The notes: generated from the letters alone by a model not told the origin. DNA of 64,000 nucleotides from Hyaloraphidium curvatum (GCA_025558095.1 JAIVFI010000001.1:386501-450500), one strand, 5' to 3'. Counted from the stretch's first letter, positions 1 to 10,624 are shown. Translations and numbers: made by a program.

Positions 1-1913
1 CGTCCATCCAAGGATCATGTGTCTTCACGTGCGCTACCAAGGCGCGACGATCGGTGGCCGGCCGCTCCACGGGATAGCGGGAACACGTCTTCCAGTGGCA
101 AGCAAAAGGCTCCGAGCTGGGACCAACGTGCGAGGACATGACGTGCGCGCGCAGCGCTTGGCGATCCTCCGCGGCATGCCCACACCCTCGCCACTGACAC
201 CGGTTGACATCCTGCGACGTGCTCACGGCGGCATCATCGCGAACGGATAAGAGGCCGCCAACGGTCATCGTTTCCACGAGACCCGGTGACGCCCCAGCCA
301 GAGGAGCCGGCGTCGGCCCTGTGGCCTCCCCGCCCTGAGCCTGGTCCTTCACAGCCGCCTTGCTCGGATCATCGACTGCCATTGGGTCGTCGACGGGAGC
401 CGCCACGGTGGTTGATGGAGGTGCCTCGGCAGCCTGCTCCGGTGGCTTGAGCCGGATTCCATGAATGACAAGGCCGAATGTTGGGTCGCCTCCGGCAGAG
501 GTGTTGAAGTGTTTCACAACACGATCGACGAGATCATGCTGCGCGACTGGGTTGATTCCTCGGCGCGCACAGAATTGGGCGTACGCGGCATAAACGCGTG
601 CGACCGGCAGGGGCTCGGGTCCTTTCTCCAGATGGTTGGCAATCCTGTGGCCAAGAAGTCAGACCAAAACGCCTCGCTCACGAGGGAGGGCAACGCTAAC
701 CATTCCGCCGCCACAGATTGCACATCCGCTACCTGTCCCTGCCCTTCCACCGCACCAGGAGGAGCCGCGCCGGACGGCACAAACGGCCTCGCAGGGGATT
801 GGAGATCGGGCTGGCTAGCATTGGTCTTGAGCTTCTCCGCGAGCTGAGATGGCGGTACGTAAGGCGCCGTGGGATTGAGCGGATCTCCGAGGAGCCGGTT
901 GGCGGTGTCGCGGAGCAAGTGAACGAGCTCGCGGATGACGGAAGACCGTCCACAGTCCAGAATCCGTTTCGCGCCTCCGTAGCCGCCCTGCGCTATGCGG
1001 TTCAGGAGCTCGACCACGTAGTATGCGAGCTCGGGGTCTTGCGCTCGAACGAGCAGCAGAGACGTGAGCCGCTCCACGACCTCGTCCGTGTTGGCCAACG
1101 GAAGAACGATCTTTGAGTTCTGATCCCGGTGGCAAAGGCGAAGCAGCGATCGAATGGCCGATACGACCTCCCGGCGGTCCAGCTCCTGGAGCGACTTGCA
1201 CAAGGAGTACACGAGGTGGTTGTCCCGCGAATCAATGATCACGGTGTTGGCAATGTTGTCCAACAGGTCCAGGGCGTACTGGTGCACCTCCCAAAACAGG
1301 TCCCGGTCGGCTTTGCCGAGCCGCAACGCGAGCTCCACCGCCGACAGGATAGTGGGGTCCCTTGCCAATGTGTCGGCGTTGGTTTCCGCCCACGAGAAGT
1401 TGTACAGGACGTGCAGGGATCCCAACGCGAGCTCCCGGTCCGCAAACACGCTGTCGCTGGGCAACAGGCCGGTTGCCTTGGCGATAAGCAGCCCATCTTC
1501 GCGAACAGGCGACTGCCCATCGATGCCAGTCCCGGTAACGGAAACGCGATCCCAGAGAGACTCCAATTTGGACTCCAAGAGGTTGACAACCGAGTCCTGC
1601 AGCGGGGGAACGTGGTGCAGAGGCGGCTGAGGCCCTTCCCGCGCGGAAAGGGCAATCAGGCTGTTCAGAGCCCAGGTCATCTCGTTGAAGAGACCGGATT
1701 CGAGGGCGAGCAGGATGCGGTTCGAGAATCCGCCGGACCAATGGACGCTGACTGCGCGATCCGGCGCGTCAGTTCCGCGCAACACCAGGAGACGCGTCGC
1801 TCACCTGGATTGGGGCCGCCCTGCGCCCTCACGGCGGGATTGCCGCCGACGGTCAACGACACCCTGTTGACCGGCCTCGGCGCCGCGGAACCCGGGGGCG
1901 GTTGGAACTGCAT
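1..1913 (-). CDS. RSC9/ARID2-like chromatin-remodelling subunit (3' partial)
   Basis: Probable subunit of a SWI/SNF-RSC (PBAF-type) remodelling complex in the nucleus. Three exons can be read: 1913-1805, 1751-701 and 644 to the window edge, with 53-nt and 56-nt GT-AG introns that keep frame. The body begins with the family-like stretch HWSGGFSNRILLALESGL and is a helical repeat region. Splicing at 700/645 creates AAEWIANHLEKG followed by VYAAYAQFCARRGINPV, which resembles an RFX-type DNA-binding domain ending in GIRLKP. A Pro/Ala-rich linker leads to two C2H2-like fingers (CQWRGC and CHWKTC, each with a matching H-x3-H). RFX plus paired C2H2 fingers is the ARID2/Rsc9 arrangement. No ARID is seen; the first ATG (1913) leaves only about 36 residues before the conserved body. 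The stop lies outside the window. Confidence 0.72.
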
Positions 1914-2102
1914 CGGAAGAGCGACTTCCTCGGTCCGCGCGCGCCCGCCGCGGTCCCTCTTCAGCAGGACGTATGAAAGGTGCTGCTACGCCGTGGGACG
2001 GTGGGTGCGGGCCAGCAACGAAAACGCGGTGGCTCGCGGCGACGCGCGCGCGTCGTCACGCACGAAAAGTTCCGCACCTCCGTGCTGCCTCCCCCAACGA
2101 CG
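1914..2102. promoter_or_regulatory. Divergent intergenic promoter region
   Basis: This 189-bp gap separates the start codons of the minus-strand RSC9-like gene and the plus-strand acyl-CoA dehydrogenase, so both promoters must lie here or overlap the 5' ends. No TATA box is evident; the DNA is GC-rich. Confidence 0.4.
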
Positions 2103-4260
2103 ATGGCCGCAAGGGCCGGTCCATTGCTCCTTCGTCTTGCCGCAAGGCAGAATGCTGCCTTCAGGCCTCTGGCCGGTGCCGCGCTTCGGTGATTGGCCGT
2201 GCAAGATGTTGTTCCGGAGACACGAGACCGATTCCCGGTATCCCGCCAGGCCGTTCTCCGCCACGACGGCCTCCATGAACGTGATGCCGTCGCTGTACAC
2301 TTTCACGGAGGAGGAGACCATGCTGAAGGAAGCTGGTGGGACCCTGCGTCTGGACGACGACATGCGAACGCCCCTGAACCTGTCAAATCCGATCGCTGGT
2401 TACGCTAGTGGCCCGCTTCGCCAAGGAAGTGGTCGGTCCCAAAGTCGCTGAGGTGTGGAGTTTCTGTGCAGGAGGCGGCACCGGCTGACCGCGTGCCATA
2501 GATGGACGAGAAGGAACTTCTAGACAAGGAGGTCCTGAAGGGGCTGTTCGACAACGGGGTGCGTGGGGACGGTGCTCCCTTTGTTCAGCCTGCTGAGGCA
2601 CCATCTGCAACTCTCTTTCTGCCTTCTACATAGCTCATGGCCATTGAGGCGGAAGCCGACTACGGTGGCGCGCAGTCATCATTCACTTCGGCGATTCTTG
2701 TGGTGGAGGGTTGGTCTTGCGCTCATTTCCCCCTGCCTTTTCGAACCGCCGGCCTGACGCTGGATGCTGGCAGAGTTGGCCAAAGTGGATCCGTCTGTCA
2801 GCGTGGTGTGCGACGTCCAGAACACCCTGGTGGGCACGCTGTTCAACAAGCTTGCAACGCCTGAGCAGAAGCAGAAGTACCTGACTCGCCTGGCCTCCAA
2901 TACTGTGGGGCGTCCACTTCCGTTCCGTTGGTAATGACTGATGGCCGTCCTTGGAAAGGTTGGCTGTTTCTGCCTGTCGGAGGCCGGCTCCGGGAGCGAC
3001 GCCTTCGCGCTGGCCACGCGTGCCGAGAAGCACGGCGACTATTGTACGTCCTACGTCACTGATTGCGGCTGCGGCTGGCCGCTAACTTCTATCCAGACAC
3101 CCTGAGCGGCACCAAGATGTGGATCACAAACTCCTACGAATCAGACATCTTCCTCGTCTTTGCGAACGTAGACCCTTCGAAAGGCTACAAGGGCATTGTA
3201 CGTGTGGCGCGCTAGCACCAGTGCCGGCTCCTCATGGATTCCGCGCAGACGTGCTTCATCGTCGAGAAGGAAATGGGAGTGCAGGTTGCCAAGAAGGAGT
3301 CCAAGCTTGGCATCCGGGCTTCCTCGACATGCTCGCTCACCTTTGATGAGATCAAGGCATGTTCTCGCAAACGGCTTATTGGGCTTTGCTAACGCATCCT
3401 TCCAGGTTCCGGCTTCCAACGTCCTTGGCCAGGTCGGGCAAGGGTACCGCTACGCCATCGAGATTCTCAACGAGGGCCGGATTGGGATTGGTGCGTATTG
3501 CTGATGCGCCACGAGTCCGGTCCCGCTGACTGTTGGGTAGCCGCGCAGATGATCGGTCTGGCACAAGGTGTCTATGACCAGACCATCCCGTACCTTTTCC
3601 AGGTTTGCATCCTCATCCTTGGCTTGCATGCATGGCATCTAACGCCTTTCATCGTACAGCGCAAGCAGTTTGGCAAAGCAATTGGCGAGTTCCAGGGGAT
3701 GCAGTTCCAATACGCCAGCGTTGCGACAGAAATCGAGGCTGCAAGGTTGCTCACGTACAAGTGAGCAGCTCGGTGTTGGCAGGTGGCAGATTGCGGAGTT
3801 GATCGGACGTGTTTTGCAGTGCTGCTCGCCTAAAGGAGCAGGGGCGGCCATTCGTCAAAGAGGCAGCAATGGCCAAGCTCTACTCGTCCCAGGTGGCGGA
3901 AAGGGCGGCGTCAAAGTGTGTTGAGGTAAGTTGATGCGACCCCAACTTTGATCGGGCCTCACTGGGGGCCTTACAGTGGTTGGGTGGGATTGGTTTCACC
4001 CGAGATTTCCCTGCCGAAAAGTACTACCGGGACTGCAAGATCGGCGCAAGTGGGTTGCTTGCCTTCATCTGCTTTCCTGCTTCTAATGATAGGCCCCTCT
4101 TACGAACGCTTCTCACGTGTGGTCTTGCAGTCTATGAGGGCACATCCAACATCCAACTGCAAACCATTGCAAAGGTTGGCTTCCTTGCATGAGCGTAGTG
4201 ACTATGCACAATGCCTGAGTGCCCTCCTTCCAACAGCTTGTTCAGCAGGAGTACAAGTAG
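2103..4260 (+). CDS. ACADSB: Short/branched-chain acyl-CoA dehydrogenase, mitochondrial
   Basis: Flavoenzyme that introduces the alpha-beta double bond into 2-methyl-branched or short acyl-CoAs in mitochondrial isoleucine and fatty-acid breakdown. Sixteen exons give 1269 nt (422 residues), close to the usual family length: 2103-2188, 2250-2335, 2409-2452, 2502-2558, 2634-2709, 2774-2904, 2959-3043, 3097-3197, 3249-3356, 3406-3490, 3541-3602, 3660-3760, 3820-3925, 3977-4049, 4131-4174, 4237-4260. The first exon ([20 protein letters not shown]) looks like a mitochondrial presequence. Landmarks are [14 protein letters not shown] near the N-terminus, [14 protein letters not shown] (FAD/substrate binding), [28 protein letters not shown], and the catalytic-base motif [10 protein letters not shown]. 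The intron at 3357-3405 begins GCATGT, a GC-AG intron; all others are GT-AG. Confidence 0.93.
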
Positions 4261-4393
4261 ATCCTGGTCCTGTTTTGCTTGCTACAGCAATAGAGTTTGG
4301 ATACGCAGCATTATGCAATGACACATTGGGAGATGGTGAGCCAGGAAGGAACTTGAAAAAGGCAGCTGCTTCAGCTCCTGCCAGAATCAGAAT

Positions 4394-6670
4394 AGTATTG
4401 GTGACCCGGACCTGCCCCTGGCTTGGCCGCCGTTACACCATGAGTTTGCTGCTAATTGCAAATTTCATCGTCGTCGTGTGTCTTTTTCATTTTCCCAGTT
4501 TTCCTGTCCTTCATGGACTTTGAGATGAAGCTGGCAATGGAGTTGAGGGCCTTCTCCTTCTGCCGCCTCGCTTTGATCGTGGGCTCGAACTCCTTGATGC
4601 TAAGAGCCCAGAGCCAGGTCTCCATGTTCCACTCGCGGCCTAGTGCTTCCAATCTAGTCTGCAGCTTCTGGCGCCGCTCGGCATTTGCTGAACAGTGAAA
4701 CAGAAAGTGTTGTTCGTCTCCAATGTGCTCAGGGTCATGCTTGCACGTTCTCTGCTGCACCTCAAGTCCTTGGTGCCTGCCTGTCTCCACCTCCAGGTCG
4801 TGGGTAGAGCACAGCAACTTTTGGACATCCCTCCGGTGCTTCTCCACCCGGATCAGGGATGGTCCGATGTGGCCAAAGGTCATGTCACACATCCTCCAAA
4901 AGTGCAGTTTGTCGTTGTCCTTGAGCCTCTGGGCATTGATCTCCCTGAACTTGCCCTTCACAAGATTCTCCACAGTCTCCTTGGGCCATGAGAAAGTGTC
5001 CTTCTCCCACATCTCCCTCCCATCTTCGCCGCCATAGTATACAAGTAGTTCCCTCAGGAAGGCAGCCCAGTTCCAGGACCCCTTCAGTGCCTCGATCTTG
5101 AGCTCTTTGTAAAGTAGGTACAGCGCAGGATCCGCTGTTTTGATGCGCATGAGGAACTTGAGTGCCGACTCATGGTCATGAACTGCAAGGGGGTACTGGC
5201 CAGTGATCGCATACAGACAGGCCAGGGAGGTAGACTTGGGCAGATGAGTGACGGCACGAAGAGCCATGCATGTCACTTTGTCCCTGGTGCTTTCCCCGGG
5301 AAGGTACTCCTCCTTCGGCATCTCAACAATGAACGTGTTCCCATGTTGGCCCACCGCCTTGACCTTTGTGTTGTAGAGCTTGAGCTGGAGGTCAGGACTC
5401 ATCCCAGGCTGCTCCCTGATGTCACGGAGCCAGAGCCCATAAGCAGCGTTCATCTTGGCCTCTCTGCCATGCACATGGTCCTTGCTCCGGCCGGTTGAGG
5501 TCAGCTGATACCCCAGAAGCTTGAAGCTGTCAACCCTCTTCAGCTCCTGGTCCCTGTACATGAGCTTTACACGGTGAGGTATCCTCCTGGCCATCCACTC
5601 TGTCTTGCTGACGTTGATCTCCAGCCCATTGGCACTGGCATATGCAGACAGAAGATCCAGCTGCATCTTGGCATCCTTCACCGTCTTCGAGATCAAAGTG
5701 GTGTCGTCTGCAAAGAACAGAGCTAGCAAGCTGACCATCCTCTCCTGATCCTCTTCCTCCTCAGACACCATGCCCAGATCCATCCCTTTGGCACCATTGG
5801 CCTCCATGAAAGCAGTGATGTCGTTGATGAACAAGATGAAGAACAGCGATGAGAGAGGGTCCCCCTGCTTCACTCCGGTCAGGAACTTGATGAAGTCTGA
5901 CTTGGTCCCGTCTTCATCCCGGAGCCGTCCCCACACATGCCCGAACGCCATCTCGAACATGTCAACAACCTGTTTGGGTACACCCATCTCCTCCAGCTTC
6001 TGCCATAACCTGGGGCGCTCCACCGTGTCAAAAGCCTTTGTGAAATCTGCAAAGACCATGATCAGCTTCTCCTTGCGTGCCTTGGCCAGGGAGAAGAGTG
6101 CCTCGGCAAGGAACACTGCATGAAGGGTCGATCTCCGTGCACGGAATCCAAACTGCGAGCCTTCCAGCAGCTTGTTGCACTCAGCCCAGGGAACTAGCCG
6201 AGCGTTCCAGACCAGGGAGAAGACCTTCTCCAGCGTCCTCTCTATGCTGATGCCTCGGTAGTTGCCAGCCACGTTCTTGGGCCCCTTCTTGTGCAACATC
6301 ACCAGCAGTGTCTGGCCCCAGTCATCCATCTTGATGCCATTGAGCACGTCGTTGAGGAGGTTGACAACAGCTTGCTTCAGTACTGCAGTCCCGTACTTGA
6401 CGAACTCGAGCCAGATCCCATCCTCGTCCTTTGCCTTGCCGTTGGGGGCCTTCTTCAAGACCCTCTCCAGCTCCTTGAGGGTGATGGGGCGCAGCAGGTC
6501 TCCAGAAGGCGTGATCGTGGCCTTGGGAAGTGGTGGAAACGTGAGCCTTGGATCCTCCTCGATCTTGGTCACGTATTCGGCGCTGGCGACCATCTCCATG
6601 TGGCGCACCAGCTCTGCAAAGGGCACGGGGTTGCCCTTGCGCCTTGCGTGAGCCTTTCCAAGCAGCTGGA
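4394..6670 (-). mobile_element. 5'-truncated non-LTR (LINE) retrotransposon
   Basis: The minus strand carries a LINE reverse-transcriptase region followed by a short 3' UTR and an ATTCT-type tail (minus-strand end reads GGTCACCAATACTATTCT). The same 3' UTR recurs at 6671-6769 (plus), 6790-6980 (minus), 10112-10236 (plus) and about 17300-17402 (plus), showing a dispersed family. No apurinic endonuclease domain is seen upstream of the RT, so this copy is 5'-truncated. Its 5' side abuts an inverted copy of the 3' end. Confidence 0.85.
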
Positions 6671-6695
6671 CACACGACGACGATGAACTTTGCAA
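4452..6695 (-). CDS. LINE reverse transcriptase with C-terminal zinc knuckle
   Basis: Open frame of 747 codons; the first 9 or so residues come from the adjoining inverted element end, so the natural start is missing. RT motifs run in order: GNYRGISI (RT1 region), SQFGFRARRSTLHAVF, FADFTKAFDTVERPRLW (catalytic Asp), GVKQGDPLSSLFFILF, and LFFADDTTLI with the FADD catalytic pair. A Cys/His cluster follows near the C-terminus (CKHDPEHIGDEQHFLFHC), as in many LINE ORF2 proteins. The protein ends in a Lys-rich tail, KMKKTHDDDEICN. The frame has no internal stop, so the copy is fairly recent. The clade cannot be assigned by eye. Confidence 0.88.
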   Translation of the reverse strand: MQSSSSSCVQLLGKAHARRKGNPVPFAELVRHMEMVASAEYVTKIEEDPRLTFPPLPKATITPSGDLLRPITLKELERVLKKAPNGKAKDEDGIWLEFVKYGTAVLKQAVVNLLNDVLNGIKMDDWGQTLLVMLHKKGPKNVAGNYRGISIERTLEKVFSLVWNARLVPWAECNKLLEGSQFGFRARRSTLHAVFLAEALFSLAKARKEKLIMVFADFTKAFDTVERPRLWQKLEEMGVPKQVVDMFEMAFGHVWGRLRDEDGTKSDFIKFLTGVKQGDPLSSLFFILFINDITAFMEANGAKGMDLGMVSEEEEDQERMVSLLALFFADDTTLISKTVKDAKMQLDLLSAYASANGLEINVSKTEWMARRIPHRVKLMYRDQELKRVDSFKLLGYQLTSTGRSKDHVHGREAKMNAAYGLWLRDIREQPGMSPDLQLKLYNTKVKAVGQHGNTFIVEMPKEEYLPGESTRDKVTCMALRAVTHLPKSTSLACLYAITGQYPLAVHDHESALKFLMRIKTADPALYLLYKELKIEALKGSWNWAAFLRELLVYYGGEDGREMWEKDTFSWPKETVENLVKGKFREINAQRLKDNDKLHFWRMCDMTFGHIGPSLIRVEKHRRDVQKLLCSTHDLEVETGRHQGLEVQQRTCKHDPEHIGDEQHFLFHCSANAERRQKLQTRLEALGREWNMETWLWALSIKEFEPTIKARRQKEKALNSIASFISKSMKDRKTGKMKKTHDDDEICN

Positions 6696-6985
6696 TTAGC
6701 AGCAAACTCATGGTGTAACAGCGGCCAAGCCAGGGGCAGGTCCGGGTCACCAATACTATTCTATTCGTACTCTTTCACAGCGCCTGGACGAATAGAATAG
6801 TATTGGTGACCCGGACCTGCCCCTGGCTTGGCCGCTGTTACACCATGAGTTTGCTGCTAATTGCAAAGTTCATCGTCGTCGTGTGTCTTTTTCATTTTCC
6901 CAGTTTTCCTGTCCTTCATGGACTTTGAGATGAAGCTGGCAATGGAGTTGAGGGCCTTCTCCTTCTGCCGCCTCGCTTTGATCGG
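6671..6985. repeat. Head-to-head LINE 3' ends forming a hairpin
   Basis: Positions 6671-6769 are a LINE 3' end in plus orientation and 6790-6980 are a 5'-truncated LINE 3' end in minus orientation. They meet as near-perfect inverted repeats of about 98 bp separated by about 20 bp. The two arms share variants (GTTACACC preceded by GCT; CAAAGTTCATCG) that differ from the neighbouring full element at 4440-4470, so they are closer to each other than to it. Confidence 0.8.
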
Positions 6986-7455
6986 ATAGCATCCGCAGCT
7001 TACTCGAATTCTACTTCAAGGAGGAGGGAACGCGAGCATGGGATGAGGGGAAGTCGTTCTGGTCAACCGAGGACATCGAGACCGTGATCAAGAGACGATT
7101 CCGGGAGATCTGGCGCTACACAGGTGGTGGATAATGGGAAACTACAGTTCCGGGGATGGGCTTTGGACTGTGCGAGACCCTGCTCATGGATCGCATCGAC
7201 CTGCACACCTCTTTGAACCGACTGCTTACCAGCACCCACGTGCTCAACGTGGAAACGCAGCGACAACAAGGCATCAGATTCTGTGAGTGGACTTGCCCCC
7301 ACCATTTGGATCAGATTGAGGATGACGAGATGCACCTTCTGTTTCACTGCTCTGCGTACGACGACGAACGAGAGATTCTTCAAACCAGAGCTTGGGCAAC
7401 GCTGGAACCTGGAGACGGTCATATGGATGTTGAGGAACGACAAGAGGTGCCTTTT
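6986..7455 (+). pseudogene. Decayed LINE RT C-terminal fragment
   Basis: Translated in changing frames, this stretch matches the C-terminal part of the neighbouring LINE protein: FWSTEDIETVIKRRFREI aligns to FSWPKETVENLVKGKFREI, DNGKLQF to DNDKLHF, and MHLLFHCSAYDDERE to HFLFHCSANAERRQ. A TAA at about 7132 and at least one further frame change break it. It is a diverged relative, not a direct copy. Confidence 0.7.
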
Positions 7456-7875
7456 GACTATAGATTTTGGTACAAAATCGATTCAAAAGGTTGGGGAAAA
7501 AGTGTGTGGCAAGTGGGGAGGGGGGGAAGACGAATGTCACTCAGCAAGGGATTATCACCGTGGCGGGGCCAACACCGAACCAGAGAGCGTGCCTCTCTGC
7601 TCAGGCAGCATCGGCGTCTGCCCGGGGGCGCTTTCCGTGTCGCTTGCTGCGCCCCGTTGTGTGCCGGCGGGTGCTGCAGTTCAGTGCGGACCAGGGTCTC
7701 CGCCTGCGGTCGCTTGGTGGCCTTCTGCGCCGCGGTCGCCGTTCTGCACCTAGCATTCACGAGGGCGACTTCTTTTGGCGGTTCTGGTGCAGTGGTTTAC
7801 GGGGTAAGGCGGTACGAAGCTTACACCGACCGCGTTGACCCCTCCCGGCCGTAGTGGCTCCCGGACAACAGCGCG
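7456..7875. other. Intergenic, no gene recognised
   Basis: About 420 bp of GC-rich DNA after the LINE remnant. Several frames are open by composition alone; none shows a recognisable domain or a convincing start. Confidence 0.4.
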
Positions 7876-9477
7876 ATGAGCGCGCCGTCGGGTCAGCTCC
7901 CTGGCTCGTTGTTGCCTGTTCTCCCGACCGTTGGCACGCCGCCAGAAACCGCGATTCCGAAACAGAGCCCCGCGGCCGCGGCCAAGGCCGCAGTGGCGGA
8001 CGCGGTACGACGCACTCCATCCCTTTCCGCAGCTCAACAAAGGACGATCTACAACCGCCTGCTCCAAAGCGTCAAAGTAGCGTCTATGTCGGAAGAGGAA
8101 CGCGCCGAACTTCGGGCACGGAATGCCGTTGCGAAGAACAAGTCTCGGCGTCGTGCACGGTCAGGTGCGTTGAGCGCGGCGTCACAGCACCCGTTGCCGC
8201 CGCTCACACGGTCGTTATCTACGCGCGCGAAGAGGACGTTTCTTTTGCCGTTGCAGAGTCGTGGCATGACGACGGATGTGTTAGTTCTGAATGTGGGGAA
8301 GGTTGGACACGGTCGTGCGCAGCGCCGCCGGGTGTTCTGATTGCGAATCGCGTGCAGCGCGTTCCGAAACCTTCGAGGTGGAAAAGACCAATCTCGGATC
8401 CGAGGCCTGCTCCCGGCACTGTGGGCGGACGCCGATTTGGGCGCAATGCGTTGCACCTTTTGACCCTCCCTTCCAGCGTCACCCACCAAACGCCGGGCCA
8501 CGCAACCCACGGACGCGCCGATTGCGGGCACTACGTTGGGTGGGTTTGAGAGGCGCTTGATGTGCAAGGGCAGATCATGATTGCTGTGCCTTGCAGGATC
8601 CACCAAGAAGCGTGATCGGGTAGCGGGAGCGGCAAGTCCGGTGACCGTTGACCCGATACTGGGTGCGTTGTCTGTTTACACGGCCGGCCGGACGGAGCCC
8701 GTCCCTTTTGCGCCCGGCCGCGGCACTTCTGCGTCAGCAAGTGGCAACAGTTCGTGGCAGGCGGCTTCGCTTCGTGGTAGTGATCTCACAGGCCGCGCTC
8801 GGCAGATTCGGCAGCCTCCTCGGTGGACCCCCTTGTCGATCCCGCCTACTCAACTACCAAGGGCTTTGCCCGCGCTTGGTTCGTCAAGACCGTTCGGGAT
8901 CTGTGTGCCAGCGTCCGTGTCGACCCCTGTAACGTTCCACACGGGTTTGCTTGTCCTCCAGAAAACAATGCGGAACGAATGAAGTGCATGGAAGCCTGGT
9001 TGGATGCAGTCAATGAGGAAGCCATGGAGCAGGAAGTCTGCGGGTCGTGTGCGCGTCTGTGCTTCAAGCGTCATTCCACCACCGTCAACTACGTGGACGT
9101 GGAAAAAAGCGGACTCTTCACGGCGCCTGCCGACCTTTTGCTTCACCCAACCGTCGCGGATAACCCCGAGTTGCGCGCCGAGTTTTTCGCGGATGACATC
9201 CGCCAAAGACAACGGCCGCGGTGCATCCCACAACAAGAAGACCACACAACTGGACTGCTCCCATGACGAGATTGCCAGCTACAAACCACTGGCCACCAAA
9301 GTTGACTATGGCAAGCTCATCATTGACGACAACCCGATCCTTCAGGAGGCCATTGCCAAGATTCTTGCTGCCCAATCTGCCACCACCAGCAAGGGAGATG
9401 CGGCCCCGGCCTCTTCTGAACGCAGGAAGCTGAAGCGCCACCGGGTGACCACTTCCACGGATTCCTGGAACTCCTAG
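7876..9477 (+). CDS. Unrecognised gene or element remnant, exons uncertain
   Basis: No known function assigned. Three stretches look coding. First, 7876-8165 begins MSAPSGQLPG and contains EEERAELRARNAVAKNKSRRRARS, a basic helix like those at the start of some transposon proteins. Second, 8823-9225 contains STTKGFARAWFVKTVRDLC and a Cys cluster, EVCGSCARLCFKRH, then FTAPADLLLHPTVADNPELR. Third, 9230-9477 contains HNKKTTQLDCSHDEI and DYGKLIIDDNPILQEA and ends in a basic tail before TAG at 9475. They lie in different frames, so introns or frameshifts are required. The Cys-x2-Cys cluster faintly recalls the N-terminal zinc-like region of Helitron-encoded proteins, but no helicase or Rep domain is present here. 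Confidence 0.35.
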
Positions 9478-10111
9478 CTCCCCTTGCCAAACGTGGCCAT
9501 TAGGGGCCGCCGAGCTTGCCCTCTTACGTGACATTGTAAACTTGTGCCGTTGAATACAACCTTCCGTTTTGTCAAAAGGCACTGTGCAGCAAGAAGCTTG
9601 CTTCTTGCACCATGCACTCATTTTACATCTACATCTACATGCTCTTTGTCCACTTCCAGGGACTCCAGGAGCCCTGCAAGCCGTTTAGAACGGGTATAGG
9701 AGCTTCCACCATGGGCCTCGGATTCAGTAAGAAAGGGCTGCACATAATGTTGGCCCAAAGTGACCCATGACACAAGTGTGGGGGACAGCAAGCCAGGCAG
9801 CAACAAAATGGCATGGAATGAAGCCCCTGCATGCTTGTCAACCAGTCCATGAGCAGCCGTGCAGGCTTGGGCAAAGACGCAATAGTGGTCAGCATTAGAT
9901 GCAGTCACCTTCCACAAGTGGCAAGCAGAGGTAGGTCCGGAAGCTGATGACAAGGAAATGATGAGCTGATCATGCAGGGGCAGTGGTTCTTTGGCTGGGG
10001 GCATGCGGAGGTTTGGGTCATCTTTCTGTATTTACGTTTTGCATTTGGTGGGGAAATAGTCGTTCATCTGCTGCAGAGGCCTGATCGGGCCTGATCCCAG
10101 GTGATCCATTC
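9478..10111. other. Intergenic, mostly featureless
   Basis: No gene is supported. A TACATC microsatellite (three units) lies at about 9622-9640. A minus-strand open frame of 128 codons (9618-10004) has no recognisable domain and begins beside a LINE end, so it is not called. Confidence 0.4.
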
Positions 10112-10237
10112 TCACACGACGACGATGAACTTTGTTAAAAAGACACACGACGACGATGAACTTTGCAATTAGCAGCAAACTCATGGTGTAACAGCGGCCA
10201 AGCCAGGGGCAGGTCCGGGTCACCAATACTATTCTTC
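10112..10237 (+). repeat. LINE 3'-end fragment
   Basis: Severely 5'-truncated copy of the LINE 3' UTR in plus orientation. The opening CACACGACGACGATGAACTTTG block occurs twice in tandem, and the copy ends at CACCAATACTATTCTTC. It lies about 175 bp upstream of the Copia insertion. Confidence 0.8.
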
Positions 10238-10413
10238 TTCTTCATTCTGATTCCCGCTGATCTCGGCCGATCCGGGATCAGATCCTGGATCAGGTTTCCC
10301 GGGATAGAAAAGGCCCACCAAATGTACTGCCAAGTAGTCGTCAATCACCGCAGTTCGTCAGTGTTTACATTTGTCCTCGCCGTGCGGAATTTGTCTTCGG
10401 CGGGGTCCGAATC

Positions 10414-10624
10414 TGTTATTGGGGACGGATGGATGTGTTTGGAGTCTCTGGATCGAGTTGGAGTTGATCTTGGCATTGGAGCTGGACTTGGATGGGCGGA
10501 TAGTTTCTGGCTAGCAATTACCTAGGGACGTGGCCTCTTAGAAGGGAATAACGCAACAAACACCAGGAACGCCACCTGCCTCATTCGCACCTGTCTCTGG
10601 GCGCCTGTGACCAGGGGTCTTTGA
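10414..10624 (+). repeat. Copia 5' LTR
   Basis: Begins TGTTATTGGGG and ends GGTCTTTGA. Its ends are set by identity with the 3' copy and by the GAATC duplication outside. The end is GA rather than the usual CA. Confidence 0.93.

Noticed and set aside
1129-2451. 440-codon plus-strand frame
   Set aside because: It overlaps the RSC9-like gene antisense and the first exons of the acyl-CoA dehydrogenase; only its end ([14 protein letters not shown]) is real coding sequence, as exon 2.
4394-6980. DNA transposon with terminal inverted repeats around the RT
   Set aside because: The inverted repeats are LINE 3' UTRs with ATTCT tails that also occur alone elsewhere; the coding part is a LINE RT, not a transposase.
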